Assembly: GCF_000210295.1 (NCBI RefSeq)
Contig: NC_026743.1
Coordinates: forward strand, 2,232,001 to 2,296,000
Length of the DNA stretch: 64,000 bases
Direction of reading: 5' to 3'
Source of the DNA: Trypanosoma brucei gambiense DAL972
Taxonomy: Eukaryota; Euglenozoa; Kinetoplastea; Trypanosomatida; Trypanosomatidae
Below, one piece after another: positions 9,294-18,571 of the stretch; positions within the stretch are counted from its first letter, which is position 1; every line of letters starts with the position of its first letter. The position numbers and the translations under genes were made by a program. The notes under the pieces are model-generated. The model was given only the letters and a program-made list of their open reading frames with translations. It searched no databases and was not told the origin of the DNA.

Positions 9294-10937
9294 ATGCCAG
9301 TGGATGCGCCCTTACAGAAGTTTAGACCTCGTTGCGCCCAACGCTTGGCTGAAATTCTTAAGCCTGACGCCCTCGACGAAGAGACACGACGGCAAATATT
9401 ACGCAACGTGTGCGCGGATGCGGCAGTGACTACAAATGACGGCGGTTGTAGCGTGGTGTCAGAGGAAGTAAAGCTTGGCGGAAGCTCCGGTACTGGAGGG
9501 AACTTCTCGACCATGCTGCGTGATCGTGTTGCAACCGCAAATAGTGAACTCGTCACCGCAATGACAAAGCGGTTAAAGATGTTGGAGGCACAGCAACAAG
9601 CCTACCGCCTGGAACTTAAGGAAAAGACAGAAAAACTCAACCGCATGCAGACGGAGTGTGAAGCAGAAAAATCAAGGCGCGAGGAAGCGGAAACGCTTGT
9701 GGTAGAGTTGTTCAGCGATAAAGAGGAATTGGAGAAACAAATAATGGAAATGAAGGAATTCCTTGCTGATTATGGTCTTCAGTGGGTGGGTAATGCTGAG
9801 GGTGAAAGCGGTGGCGGATCATCCAGAACACCTAAGGAACGCGCCAAAAAATCACCTGCTACTCTTGCAGCAGAGACCTCGCCAATCCCCAATAGGGAAA
9901 TGAAGCGGTTCGATCTGTACGCTGGAGATTACACCAGCGAGGCCCCGTCCCCAAGGCCTGAAAGTTCCTCACTGGCAGCCGCTGAGTCCCGCAGTACAAA
10001 TATATCTCCGGCGAGAGGGGAGTGTTCCCTCCCCGTTTCTATGGAAATTCTACAGAAAAATGCTCGAATACTGTCAGATCATGTTGGTTTCAAGGAGGTT
10101 GCCACCAACGGGAAACGAGGTGCTATAAAGGATCGCGATGTTGTGCAGATTGTTGTGTATAAAGATGGGATTTGTGTCAACAGTGGGCCCTTTAGGCCTT
10201 TTGGCTGGCCGCTTTGTGATGCCGTGTTGAACGATATCGCCGACGGCTATTATCCATACGAATTCAAGCAGCGCTATCCTGACGGGTTTCCCATTGAGAT
10301 AGTTGATCAAACTTCGGTATGTTGCACTGCAGTAGGCACTCGACCGAAAAACGACAAGGTGCAAGGCACCGAACGTATGCGGGAAGGTGGCTACCAACCG
10401 GTGTCACGTGAGGAATTTCTAAAAAGACTACCGACCACACGAATTACTGCGGGAGGTCGGATTGTTGATGTACAGGGAGAGATAGCGAAAATAATTGGAT
10501 GTGACAAGGGAGGCCCAAGCGGTAGCGCGGAACCTGATGATGCTTCGCTTATGAGGCATGTAACCGCATCGGAACAAAAGAAAAGGGGGAACGTAAGCAA
10601 AAGTGATGGGGAGTGTGGTGCACCAGTTGCTACTGGTACGGAGACCCCCAACAATCGTTGCAATAATACGCGGTTGCAGCTTATTGAAGGATTAGTAGCT
10701 GTGCAACTGCGGTTTCCATGTGGAAAGAGGTTAGTCTTGAATCTCTCACCAGAGGACACCATTGGGGACTTGCGACGCGAGGTGCGATTAGCCATGCCCT
10801 CATTTACAACCGAATATAAAATTTGTCTTCCCTTTCCAGCTAAGACGCTGGGTGATGACAGCAAGACGCTGGCTGAATTGGGTCTTTTGGGAACATGCAC
10901 CCTCATGATACAGCCACCAAGGGAAACAAAGTCATAG
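9294..10937 (+). CDS. SEP- and UBX-domain protein, UBXN11/p47-like p97 cofactor
   Basis: A 547-aa protein with three recognisable parts. A charged coiled coil covers about residues 85-160. A SEP domain lies at about 283-340: it starts VVQIVVYKDG, contains SGPFRPF, and ends with YPDGFPIEIVD, the form seen in human UBXN11 rather than the FNGxGxxLG of p47. A UBX ubiquitin-like domain occupies the last ~80 residues (about 465-545), beginning near VQLRFPCGKRLVLNL and ending in LAELGLLGTCTLMIQPP. UBX domains bind the N-domain of the AAA ATPase p97/VCP, so the protein is probably an adaptor for ubiquitin-dependent unfolding or membrane work. A Ser/Pro-rich linker (about 170-245) looks disordered. 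The p97-binding FPR-type loop of the UBX domain is not obvious, so binding strength is uncertain. Confidence 0.8.
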   Translation: MPVDAPLQKFRPRCAQRLAEILKPDALDEETRRQILRNVCADAAVTTNDGGCSVVSEEVKLGGSSGTGGNFSTMLRDRVATANSELVTAMTKRLKMLEAQQQAYRLELKEKTEKLNRMQTECEAEKSRREEAETLVVELFSDKEELEKQIMEMKEFLADYGLQWVGNAEGESGGGSSRTPKERAKKSPATLAAETSPIPNREMKRFDLYAGDYTSEAPSPRPESSSLAAAESRSTNISPARGECSLPVSMEILQKNARILSDHVGFKEVATNGKRGAIKDRDVVQIVVYKDGICVNSGPFRPFGWPLCDAVLNDIADGYYPYEFKQRYPDGFPIEIVDQTSVCCTAVGTRPKNDKVQGTERMREGGYQPVSREEFLKRLPTTRITAGGRIVDVQGEIAKIIGCDKGGPSGSAEPDDASLMRHVTASEQKKRGNVSKSDGECGAPVATGTETPNNRCNNTRLQLIEGLVAVQLRFPCGKRLVLNLSPEDTIGDLRREVRLAMPSFTTEYKICLPFPAKTLGDDSKTLAELGLLGTCTLMIQPPRETKS

Positions 10938-11433
10938 AGTTCACCTTACGTGCAAGGATTCGTGGATCCCTGGTTTGGCTGCTAGAAATTGGTTGGCGTT
11001 GCTTCATCGGTGGTAACTTCCACACACACACACCCACCTCTTTCTTCCTCCCTCTGGTTGTATTACGTTGGTAAAGTGATTGGTTGGCGTTGCGTTGCGT
11101 ATGCGTTGGGAGGCTTTCTTTTTTCTTCCTCCCTCCCACCACCTTCAAAAAAAAAAAAAAGGTTTCACTTGCACTCAAGCATACTTGTATCTACCTACAT
11201 GTGAAGAAAGTCAACACTCCAATGGGTGGCGCTGGGGCCTGTCAGCATCGTATGCCATCATGTAAGTCACTGCTCTCTTCCCTTCGTTTTTAATATTAAA
11301 TGTTTTCTAATTCATCTTCTTCTTCTACTTTGGGGCGTCTGTTGTATCATTGAGCGCACGTGGCTGTTCCTCATTTCCGTGGTCCTGTTTGTGTGACTTG
11401 TTACAATCACGGAAAGTTACGGGTGGAGCATCT
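10938..11433. other. Spacer with CA/A tracts and a short direct repeat
   Basis: No gene is supported. It contains a CA run (about 11021-11034), a poly(A) run near 11147-11160, and a pyrimidine stretch (about 11312-11330) upstream of the methyltransferase. A short segment with the core ggttggcgttgc occurs twice, near 10990 and 11082. Confidence 0.55.
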
Positions 11434-12417
11434 ATGTTTTTTCTAACCCGCTTCAAACTGGGTATGGCAGACGTCACGGCAGCCATCGGCTCCGGAAAAT
11501 GCGGGGAAGTATTGCGGAAGTTGAATGAAAAGAAAGCAGTGCGTGAGCGGGAAGAGAACATAGATTATCGTCGTGCCCTTTGCTTTTTAGCGAACTCACA
11601 GGATGTCTTCCACGCGCGGCAAGCACTCTTGGAGGAGTTGCGTCACTTTCCGAACAACACTGCGGCTCGCACGCTGTTGCTTGAAGTGAACGAAACTGTT
11701 CGTCCGCTACTCATGCCACCCAAAGAGCTGCTGAAAAGTGAACCTCTCTTTGGTCTCTTGTGTGATGCGCTGCTGGATCACACGATGCTTACGTGGACGC
11801 GCCTGTACAGTTTGTATCGATTGTCCAAGGAAGTATGTAGCAAAGAGGGTGAAGGAGGCGCTCTGATGGAGTGCGGGGTTTCGGGTGGAGGCTCGGTGGT
11901 GTTGCTCGCCGTTGTGGCTGCTCATTATTCCAAGAAACCGCGCAAAATCTACGCGCTTGACACTTTCAGTGGGATGCCGGAGCCAACTACGCATGACAAC
12001 TTGGAGGAAGATGGTAATCTTAAGCCAGCAGAATCAACATCATGGGGAAGTGGCACGTGCAGCGCAACTGTGGAGAACGTTCGTCAACTAGCCAAGAACT
12101 TTGACGTGGAGGAAGGTTTAGTTGTTATTCCTGGATTATTCCATGAAACGATGCCTAAGACGCTGAGGGAGATTAGTGACGAGGGCATTTCCATGTTGCA
12201 TGTGGATGCGGACTGGTACGAGTCCACGAGGTGCGCACTGGAACTTGCATGGCCCATGGTAAAACAAGGGGGAGTGGTACAAGTGGATGATTATCACTAT
12301 TGGCTTGGCTGTCGTAAGGCAGTGGATGAGTTTGCACAGCGGGAAGAGAGTGAGCATAGGCCTTTACCGATACTTCAAAACGTTGATGGAAATGCTGTGT
12401 ACTTTACAAAGCCGTAG
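11434..12417 (+). CDS. TylF/macrocin-type SAM-dependent O-methyltransferase-like protein
   Basis: A 327-aa protein whose C-terminal two thirds match the TylF (macrocin O-methyltransferase) family. MECGVSGGGS is the SAM-binding glycine loop, and YALDTFSGMPEP is the acidic strand-2 loop. HVDADWYESTRCALE followed by GGVVQVDDYHYWLG gives the paired aspartates that bind the metal. The family methylates sugar hydroxyls in bacterial antibiotic pathways, while eukaryotic members mostly have unknown substrates. The N-terminal ~110 residues are helical and charged and could be a separate docking region. The frame opens upstream with TTG, so ATG 11434 is taken; the next in-frame ATG (11464, sequence MADVTA) is a real alternative. 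No signal peptide is obvious. Substrate is unknown. Confidence 0.75.
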   Translation: MFFLTRFKLGMADVTAAIGSGKCGEVLRKLNEKKAVREREENIDYRRALCFLANSQDVFHARQALLEELRHFPNNTAARTLLLEVNETVRPLLMPPKELLKSEPLFGLLCDALLDHTMLTWTRLYSLYRLSKEVCSKEGEGGALMECGVSGGGSVVLLAVVAAHYSKKPRKIYALDTFSGMPEPTTHDNLEEDGNLKPAESTSWGSGTCSATVENVRQLAKNFDVEEGLVVIPGLFHETMPKTLREISDEGISMLHVDADWYESTRCALELAWPMVKQGGVVQVDDYHYWLGCRKAVDEFAQREESEHRPLPILQNVDGNAVYFTKP

Positions 12418-12671
12418 CGTTGGATCGAGGGTGAGGAAGGTCGGACTTTGTACATTTTGTTTCATCACATGCGAAAGGACCCGCAGCGTCGTGGGGCGGG
12501 GGTAGAGCAAAGGGTCGTACGGTTGTCGCTTATCGTTGTTTGCATTTATCTCCGCACAACCAATATGCCGATAAGTTTTACTAAGTGCTTCAGTCCGCGT
12601 CTCATGTTTTGCGTCTTTTCTGTAACTCCTTCACCACTGCCCGCTTTATAGAAACATATTAGTGAATAACG

Positions 12672-13487
12672 ATGGGGGAGAACCGTCGACCCTCGCGTTG
12701 GAGCTCGGAGCGCTACACAAACCTTTTTGTTCCTAATTACATCCCTCCTGAACTGATGTTGTATGACGAGGGTCAGTTTCTCCGAGCCTTTCTTCTTCGT
12801 GTCCTTTCCATCGACCTGAATCGCCTCATCGAAACGAAGCGGTGCGGTGACTATTTCATTAATATTCCTTTGGTACCAGAGTACAACAGCGAAGGGCAGC
12901 GCACGAACACGCCGGATGAGCTCGTTGCTGAAAAGCGGTTGAAGGTGATGGATGAACTGACAAACCTCCTGCGCCAGCACTCGGAACTTGAACTTAATGC
13001 AAAAACCCAAAAGGAAGTCGTGCGCAAACGTTACTTCACACAGGAGGAAATGGACAATGGTGCATATGGTGCTATTTTGGGTGCCCGCGGTATGGTTCAT
13101 CAGGAGTTGGAGCGGCTGACCAAATGCAAGATTGTACTGGCTGGCCGTGGTATCACAAACGCACTGAAGGATACCAGTGCTAACGCTGCCCGTGTTGCTC
13201 TCGAGGATCCCCATGCCCGTATCACAGCTCCAAATGAGCAGGCGCTTCAGCACGCGATGGAGCGCATTGAGTGGATTCTTTCTGATGATCCTGAGGCACT
13301 AGAGTTCCGTGAGAACAACAGAAAACGCATGGCGCAGATTGAAGGGCGCTATGACCCGCGCACTTGGGTTTCTTTAGCAGAAAGGAACGCAAAGAACCCA
13401 CGGCGTATGGGGGAAAAACGGGAGCGGGAGGAGGAGGCAAAGGAAGAACTCGATGCGGATTTGCAGGAGTTTCTGGACGAGTTGTAG
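12672..13487 (+). CDS. SF1: Splicing factor 1 / branch-point-binding protein (KH-QUA2)
   Basis: A 271-aa protein. Its N-terminal half has the SF1/BBP helix-hairpin region (RWSSERYTN...), and a maxi-KH domain follows. The helix-turn segment GAYGAILGARGMVHQELE carries the modified GxxG loop (GARG), followed by CKIVLAGRGIT. A QUA2-like stretch (HARITAPNEQALQHAMERIE) comes next. SF1 recognises the intron branch point in early spliceosome assembly; in trypanosomes this serves trans-splicing of the spliced leader as well as the few cis-introns. The protein is much shorter than yeast or human SF1. I see no CCHC zinc knuckles and no proline-rich tail, so RNA binding would rest on the KH-QUA2 unit alone. 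The C-terminus is highly charged (Glu/Lys/Arg). The start is the first ATG. Confidence 0.88.
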   Translation: MGENRRPSRWSSERYTNLFVPNYIPPELMLYDEGQFLRAFLLRVLSIDLNRLIETKRCGDYFINIPLVPEYNSEGQRTNTPDELVAEKRLKVMDELTNLLRQHSELELNAKTQKEVVRKRYFTQEEMDNGAYGAILGARGMVHQELERLTKCKIVLAGRGITNALKDTSANAARVALEDPHARITAPNEQALQHAMERIEWILSDDPEALEFRENNRKRMAQIEGRYDPRTWVSLAERNAKNPRRMGEKREREEEAKEELDADLQEFLDEL

Positions 13488-13794
13488 CTGGTGGGAGATG
13501 TGGCGACAGAATAAAACTGAAACATTTGCTGACACCATGTTTTCGGTGTTGGGGCGGAGTAACGTGTCTATCCTGTGGATATTGACTCTCTTATTGTACA
13601 GCAGTAGCAGACTCGTGCCACGCTGTCTAACTTCACCGGTGAAAGCGGTACCGCAGGAATAACCTGACACTGTGATAGACAGAAATACCCGTTCGTTCTC
13701 TTCCTGTCATCTGCCTTCTTTGACCTTTTTTTTTTCGCATTTTTTTCTTTGTATTTAAGTGTTGACGACAGCAACAGGTGGGTTCTAACTTGTT
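13488..13794. other. Spacer upstream of selenophosphate synthetase
   Basis: A 307-base spacer with no gene. It ends in a strong polypyrimidine tract and acceptor, listed separately. Confidence 0.55.
13718..13759 (+). promoter_or_regulatory. Polypyrimidine tract and trans-splice acceptor for SPS
   Basis: A T-rich tract (about 13725-13756) ends in AG at 13758-13759. This gives a 35-base 5' leader to ATG 13795 and supports that start. Inferred from sequence pattern only. Confidence 0.6.
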
Positions 13795-14976
13795 ATGTCA
13801 GAGAAGGAAGGAAAAGTAATACCCGAAACAAATGGCATGAAGAGACCCCGATTTGATCCAGTGAAGCTTGGTCTACCGGAAGAGTTTACCTTAACTGACT
13901 ACACACGGCTTAAGGGTTGCAGTTGCAAGGTGCCACAACCAGAACTTCTAGCACTTCTGCAAAGTGTTTCCACTACACCCGGACGGAGGGATGTTGGAAT
14001 GGATTGCAGCATTGTGAAACTGCAGCACAAAGATGAGACCGGGAAACCGCTGTATATGGTATCGACAACCGATTTCTTTTTCCCCAGTGTTGAAGACCCC
14101 TACTTACAAGGCCAAATTGGGGCGGCGAATGTTCTGTCTGATCTATACAGCACAGGAATCGACCGCTGCGATACCGTTTTGATGTTACTAGCTGCCAGTA
14201 CCGACATGGATAAGACGGAGCGTGAGGTGTGCACGCAGGAAATGATGAAGGGATTTGTAGACCACGTAAGGCTAGCGGGATCTGATGTTACAGGTGGGCA
14301 AACTGTGATGAATCCGTGGCCCCTCATTGGTGGCATTGCGACGAGCGTTGTTGCAGAGTCTCAAATGATCCGTCCAACAGGGCTGCAACCCGGTGATATT
14401 TTAGTTTTGACGAAACCTTTAGGATGCCAAATCGCTGTTAATCTTAAGCAGTGGCTGCGCCGCCCGTCCCCAATCTTTGAAGAGCAGATTCAAGGAAAGA
14501 TGGACTCGGAGGAGATTGAAGAACTATATAACGCTGCCGCAGATGGGATGAAGCGTCTTAACCGCATGGCGGCAGCGCTGATGCATTCGCACGGTGCCCA
14601 TGGTGCAACAGATGTGACAGGTTTCGGTATTCTTGGCCACGCGAAAAACCTTGGAAGTGCACAGAAGGCTGATGTGTGTTTAGTACTCGATTCCCTTCCA
14701 ATGTACAGGGGAGCCGTGAAGGCGTCGAAGCTCATGGGGGACAAATATCGCTTGTTTGAGGGTTATGCAGCTGAGACCAGTGGAGGGTTACTTGTGGCGT
14801 TCGGAACGAGGGAAGAAGCGGAGGGATATATCCGTGAACTGTACGAAGCTGATGGGGAGCCGGCGTGGGTGGTTGGCCGAGTGGTGCGTAGAGAGGGGAG
14901 TGCCCCGTACGCGCTACTACAGAAAGACTATAAAATTATTGAGGTGGGAGCGAAGGTAAATGATAAGATTATTTAA
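13795..14976 (+). CDS. SPS2: Selenide, water dikinase (selenophosphate synthetase)
   Basis: A 393-aa enzyme that makes selenophosphate from selenide and ATP for selenocysteine-tRNA synthesis. The N-terminal active-site loop is GCSCKV (Cys42, Cys44, Lys45). The residue that is selenocysteine in many SPS2 proteins is read here as ordinary Cys. Further family blocks are clear: TTDFFFPSVEDPY, then GQIGAANVLSDLYSTG (the ATP-binding dimer core), SDVTGGQTVMNPWPLIGG, LTKPLG and ATDVTGFGILGHA. Length matches the family. Its presence implies that the organism makes selenoproteins. It sits directly after SF1 and before the BCS1-like gene. An upstream pyrimidine tract with AG supports ATG 13795. Confidence 0.95.
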   Translation: MSEKEGKVIPETNGMKRPRFDPVKLGLPEEFTLTDYTRLKGCSCKVPQPELLALLQSVSTTPGRRDVGMDCSIVKLQHKDETGKPLYMVSTTDFFFPSVEDPYLQGQIGAANVLSDLYSTGIDRCDTVLMLLAASTDMDKTEREVCTQEMMKGFVDHVRLAGSDVTGGQTVMNPWPLIGGIATSVVAESQMIRPTGLQPGDILVLTKPLGCQIAVNLKQWLRRPSPIFEEQIQGKMDSEEIEELYNAAADGMKRLNRMAAALMHSHGAHGATDVTGFGILGHAKNLGSAQKADVCLVLDSLPMYRGAVKASKLMGDKYRLFEGYAAETSGGLLVAFGTREEAEGYIRELYEADGEPAWVVGRVVRREGSAPYALLQKDYKIIEVGAKVNDKII

Positions 14977-15426
14977 TTGATTTGCTGGGGGAATGGAGCT
15001 GCGGTAAACTCAAGTTATTGTGTGTTCTACTGGAGGAAAGGCTGAACGTCTCCACGAAACGATCTGGACGGGGAAGGCACGGTAGCTTGGAACTCACGTT
15101 GCGTACAGGGTTTGTGTGTGCTTTCGTGGGTGCCACAGTTGGGGGTAGCTTTCCCTTTTTCCTCAGTAAGGCATTTCTTACCGTGTGCGCATGTGGGTGT
15201 GTGACCGTGGGCAAGTACCAATCAAACTTCGATACGTAATTCTTCGGTTACCGCTGCATGGCTCGACCATTGTCCTTCGTTGTTGTTCATATCTCTACTT
15301 GCCCTTTTTTTTCTTGTTTTGACTTTCTGTGCCACCAGCTACTGTTACGGTGGCTTTGACACAACAGTTGTCTATGGAAAGCGATCGGTAATTCACCTCG
15401 AAACAGCTGCATTTCTGAGACATTAG
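14977..15426. other. Spacer and 5' leader of the BCS1-like gene
   Basis: A 450-base spacer. A T-rich tract (15305-15329) is followed by AG at 15337-15338. The leader from there to ATG 15427 carries a five-codon upstream ORF at 15374-15391. Confidence 0.6.
15374..15391 (+). promoter_or_regulatory. Five-codon upstream ORF in the BCS1-like leader
   Basis: ATG at 15374 is followed by four codons and TAA (MESDR-stop). It lies between the predicted splice acceptor (15338) and the main ATG, so it would be on the mature mRNA and could lower initiation at 15427. It may also be chance. Confidence 0.35.
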
Positions 15427-17022
15427 ATGAGGCGGTGTGTAGCTTATGTCCAGCCGAAAGTGGGTAAGATCACACCGTCGTTGTGGTGTGTTACAATACA
15501 TCACACTCGACGCTCAGTGGCACTTCCAGACCCACACTCAATTCTCACATCACCCGCAGGGCTTTTTGCTCTCATGAGCGGAAGAGGAAGCACTTCGTAC
15601 GACAATACAAGCTGTCCGAAAGGCGTAAAGATGTCGGGGGGCCGAAGAAGAAGAACAGAACACGGTAATGGAGACGGAGATGGGGATAAGTCCTCCGCAG
15701 GGAGGGGTGCTTTCTTTAACCGGGATGCTCTGTCCCTGGCGGTTCTCATTCTTCTGTTGGCCGTCACTTGGGAAGCCCTCGTTTCCCAAAAGCACATCTT
15801 CATCAACAAGCTAAAAGAGTGGGTATTCCTTACTCTCGAAGTGCGCTCCTCCCGTGAGGAGTACGCAATGATCATGGATTGGATGGGGCAACAACCTCAG
15901 GGTAAAAGGGCACGCAACATATCGTTGATGCCTATTTCGGTTATGGAGGAATCATCTAATGAAAACGAGACTGAAGCCATGAGAGGCTGCAGCGAGGATC
16001 AGTGCAGCAGTTGTGGCTTCGTGCCGGGTTTTGGTAGCCACTACATGAAATTTGAAGGTACCCGTCTGTGGATCACCCGCTCCATCGACACTACCAAGCA
16101 GTACCGTTCATCACCTCACATGGACAGGGAGGACGAAGTGTTGCGGTTAGTATTTTTTACTCGTGACCGTGATGTTGCCCGCAGGTTCATGGAGAAGGTA
16201 CGTTTGTCGTGGGAGGAGCGGTCGCGAGATACGGTTCGCGTGTACCTTCCCGGTGGTTGGGGAAACCGTTGGGAGTTTCTTTCGCGGCGGCTGAGGCGGC
16301 CGCTCTCCACATTGCATTTGCCGGAAAGCACAACTACCATTGTTGATGATGCGAAATTCTTTTTGTCCTCTAGGGATCTGTACATGTCACTAGGCATTCC
16401 CTGGCGCAGGGGATACCTCTTTGAAGGGGCTCCTGGGACGGGGAAGACAAGTTTTATCCTTGCCTTAGCGAGTGAACTTTCCCTTCCCGTCTATCTCCTG
16501 TCATTGCAGTCGAAGGAACTTGATGATTCTACGCTTATAAAGTTGGTCAACTCCGTTCCACCCAGAAGTTTGCTTGTCGTAGAGGATTTGGAAGCGGCCA
16601 TCAAGTCGCAAGTGGTTAGAGGCGAAGACATCTCCTCCGCGAATGTTGTTTTCAATACAGAGGTAGGCGGGGGCAGGGACTCTGGTGTTTCGTTGAGTGC
16701 CTTGCTGAACGCCATTGACGGGATCGCGAGCAGTGAGGGAAGGATTTTGGTTATAACGACGAATGAAACAATGCGCCTCCCGGCACCTCAGGCACTTCTA
16801 AGGCCCGGGCGGATCGACCGGCGAGTCTGCTTCGGTCCTTTAGACGCCACCATCATGCAGGAGATGCAACATTCCTTCCTGCATTTGGTTAAACCATTCT
16901 GTGCTGATCGCGAAGGTAGTCGCGTAACACTTGAGGATTGCGGTGTCGGCGCTTTGGGAACAACCCCGGCAGAACTGCAGAATCAATTTCTTGCCGCTAT
17001 TTACAGAAAATGTCGTCGATGA
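15427..17022 (+). CDS. BCS1: BCS1-like mitochondrial AAA+ ATPase
   Basis: A 531-aa AAA protein. A single membrane segment (about residues 101-117) is followed by a BCS1-specific middle domain (about 130-320) and one AAA module. Walker A GAPGTGKTS lies at about 335-343, Walker B LLVVEDLEAA at about 380-389, sensor-1 ITTNE near 440, and the arginine-finger block RPGRIDRRVCFG near 459-470. In other eukaryotes BCS1 moves the folded Rieske iron-sulfur protein across the inner membrane during complex III assembly. The N-terminus is longer than in yeast Bcs1. ATGs at codons 50 and 69 are alternative starts; a predicted splice acceptor at 15338 would include the first ATG. The Asp-Gly repeat and Arg-rich patch (70-90) just before the membrane helix are unusual. 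The AAA family assignment is firm; the BCS1 role follows from domain order. Confidence 0.85.
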   Translation: MRRCVAYVQPKVGKITPSLWCVTIHHTRRSVALPDPHSILTSPAGLFALMSGRGSTSYDNTSCPKGVKMSGGRRRRTEHGNGDGDGDKSSAGRGAFFNRDALSLAVLILLLAVTWEALVSQKHIFINKLKEWVFLTLEVRSSREEYAMIMDWMGQQPQGKRARNISLMPISVMEESSNENETEAMRGCSEDQCSSCGFVPGFGSHYMKFEGTRLWITRSIDTTKQYRSSPHMDREDEVLRLVFFTRDRDVARRFMEKVRLSWEERSRDTVRVYLPGGWGNRWEFLSRRLRRPLSTLHLPESTTTIVDDAKFFLSSRDLYMSLGIPWRRGYLFEGAPGTGKTSFILALASELSLPVYLLSLQSKELDDSTLIKLVNSVPPRSLLVVEDLEAAIKSQVVRGEDISSANVVFNTEVGGGRDSGVSLSALLNAIDGIASSEGRILVITTNETMRLPAPQALLRPGRIDRRVCFGPLDATIMQEMQHSFLHLVKPFCADREGSRVTLEDCGVGALGTTPAELQNQFLAAIYRKCRR

Positions 17023-17437
17023 GTTTGTGTAGTTTTTCAAATGCGTCAAGACGCCGCCGGTAGTGCAACACACTCCCTCCCCCCAAAACGGTTTGATTTG
17101 CTCCTGTTTTGAAAAGCGGGAGAAATAGTCATTAGCGGCACTTCTGGCGCACTGCACAGTTGTTCAACCCATTGCGTGTGGGGTGACTGACCACAAGTCG
17201 TATCGGTATAGTAGTGTGCAGGCGTTACCTTATCTCCTGTGCTCCGTTTGGTTAGTTCACTCTTTTCCATCTTTCTATTCATTTTTTTTTTGATATTGAA
17301 AACCGGTTGTTTATAGACTTGCTGCGAGGCCCTCGGAAAACTACCCACTACGTGGAGTAGACAACACATAAACACAAACGAGTCGCTTTTAGTATTAACA
17401 GTAAGAAGAGGGAGGAGGAAAAGAAGGCAACACCGTA
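17023..17437. other. Spacer upstream of PRPP synthetase
   Basis: No gene is supported. A pyrimidine tract at about 17258-17292 and AG dinucleotides downstream (for example 17316-17317) are likely trans-splice signals for the gene starting at 17438. Confidence 0.55.
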
Positions 17438-18571
17438 ATGTCTTCTTCAACGTGTGCCTTCAGTGCTAATCTGAGCGCTAACCGGAACGGAAATCTGCGC
17501 GTAGTCCACGGCCGCAGCAATCCGAAGCTTGCCCAAGGCATTTGCGAGGCTTTAGGTATCCCAATCACAGGTTGCCGCGTTGGCGCTTTCGCCAATGGCG
17601 AGATTAACTTGCAGGTTGTTGAGTCTATTCGCGGAGATGATATGTTTATAATTCAACCGACATGCGGAAATGGCGATATTAATGTGAACCAGGCGGTGAT
17701 GGAGCTCCTCCTCATGATCCACACACTGAAACTCAGTTCGGCCAGGCGAGTTATTGCCGTTATCCCCCACTATGGCTACGCGCGGCAAGACCGCAAACAG
17801 AGCCCTCGCGTTCCGATCAGTGCTTCTGCAGTTGCACGCATGATCACTGAACTCGGTGTTAATGGTGTTGTCACAATGGATCTTCACTGTGGACCAATTC
17901 AGGGCTTTTTCCACGGCTGCCCTGTCGCCGACCTCAGTGCAACTTCTGAGTTCGCCGCGTACGGTAAAAGCAAAATGTTTGATACAAAGGAGCTCGCCAT
18001 CGTCGCTCCTGATGCCGGTGCCGTAAACCGAGCGCGACGCATGGGTGACCGCCTCGGCGCTCGCCGCATCGTAACAATCCTGAAGCGGCGAGTGGAGGCA
18101 AACAAGGTGGACAGCATGCAACTTGTTGGTGAGGTGAAGGGATGTACATGCATCATCGTGGATGACATGATCGACACCGCTGGCACACTTTGTAAGGCGG
18201 CAGAGGTGCTGAAGGAATATGGTGCGAAAGAGGTTCACGCGTGGGCTACGCACGGTATTTTGACGGACCCCGCATGTCAGCGCATTAATGACTGCCCCGC
18301 ACTCGTGGAAGTGGTGGTGACGGACAGTCTCCCACAGGATGAATCCCTACGGAAGTGTTCAAAGCTGAAAATCATTTCCATTGCCAAGCTTTTGGCAGAG
18401 GCAATTCAACGCATCCACTGCGAAGAGAGTCTCGAGCGCGTGGGTGACATGTCAGCACCAACGCCACATGACCAGGACCTTATCTCCGTGGATGCATTGG
18501 TTGAGGATAGTGATTGGTCAGCCGCTTTGCAACCTCACATAATTAAGCGAGCAACCGGTGCCACTCCATAA
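17438..18571 (+). CDS. PRPS: Ribose-phosphate pyrophosphokinase (PRPP synthetase)
   Basis: A 377-aa enzyme that makes 5-phosphoribosyl-1-pyrophosphate from ribose-5-phosphate and ATP. In trypanosomatids, which cannot make purines de novo, PRPP feeds purine salvage, pyrimidine synthesis and other pathways. Visible blocks are the N-terminal NGEINLQVVESIRG; the catalytic flexible-loop region YARQDRKQSPRVPISA (about 113-128); the Mg/ATP motif TMDLHCGPIQGFF; and the PRPP-binding loop IIVDDMIDTAGTL (about 236-248). The DLHCGPIQGFF form is that of class I enzymes. The C-terminus is about 50 residues longer than in most class I enzymes and acidic. No peroxisomal (glycosomal) SKL-type ending is present; the C-terminus is GATP. 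Trypanosomes carry several PRPS paralogs, and I cannot say which this is. Confidence 0.93.
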   Translation: MSSSTCAFSANLSANRNGNLRVVHGRSNPKLAQGICEALGIPITGCRVGAFANGEINLQVVESIRGDDMFIIQPTCGNGDINVNQAVMELLLMIHTLKLSSARRVIAVIPHYGYARQDRKQSPRVPISASAVARMITELGVNGVVTMDLHCGPIQGFFHGCPVADLSATSEFAAYGKSKMFDTKELAIVAPDAGAVNRARRMGDRLGARRIVTILKRRVEANKVDSMQLVGEVKGCTCIIVDDMIDTAGTLCKAAEVLKEYGAKEVHAWATHGILTDPACQRINDCPALVEVVVTDSLPQDESLRKCSKLKIISIAKLLAEAIQRIHCEESLERVGDMSAPTPHDQDLISVDALVEDSDWSAALQPHIIKRATGATP

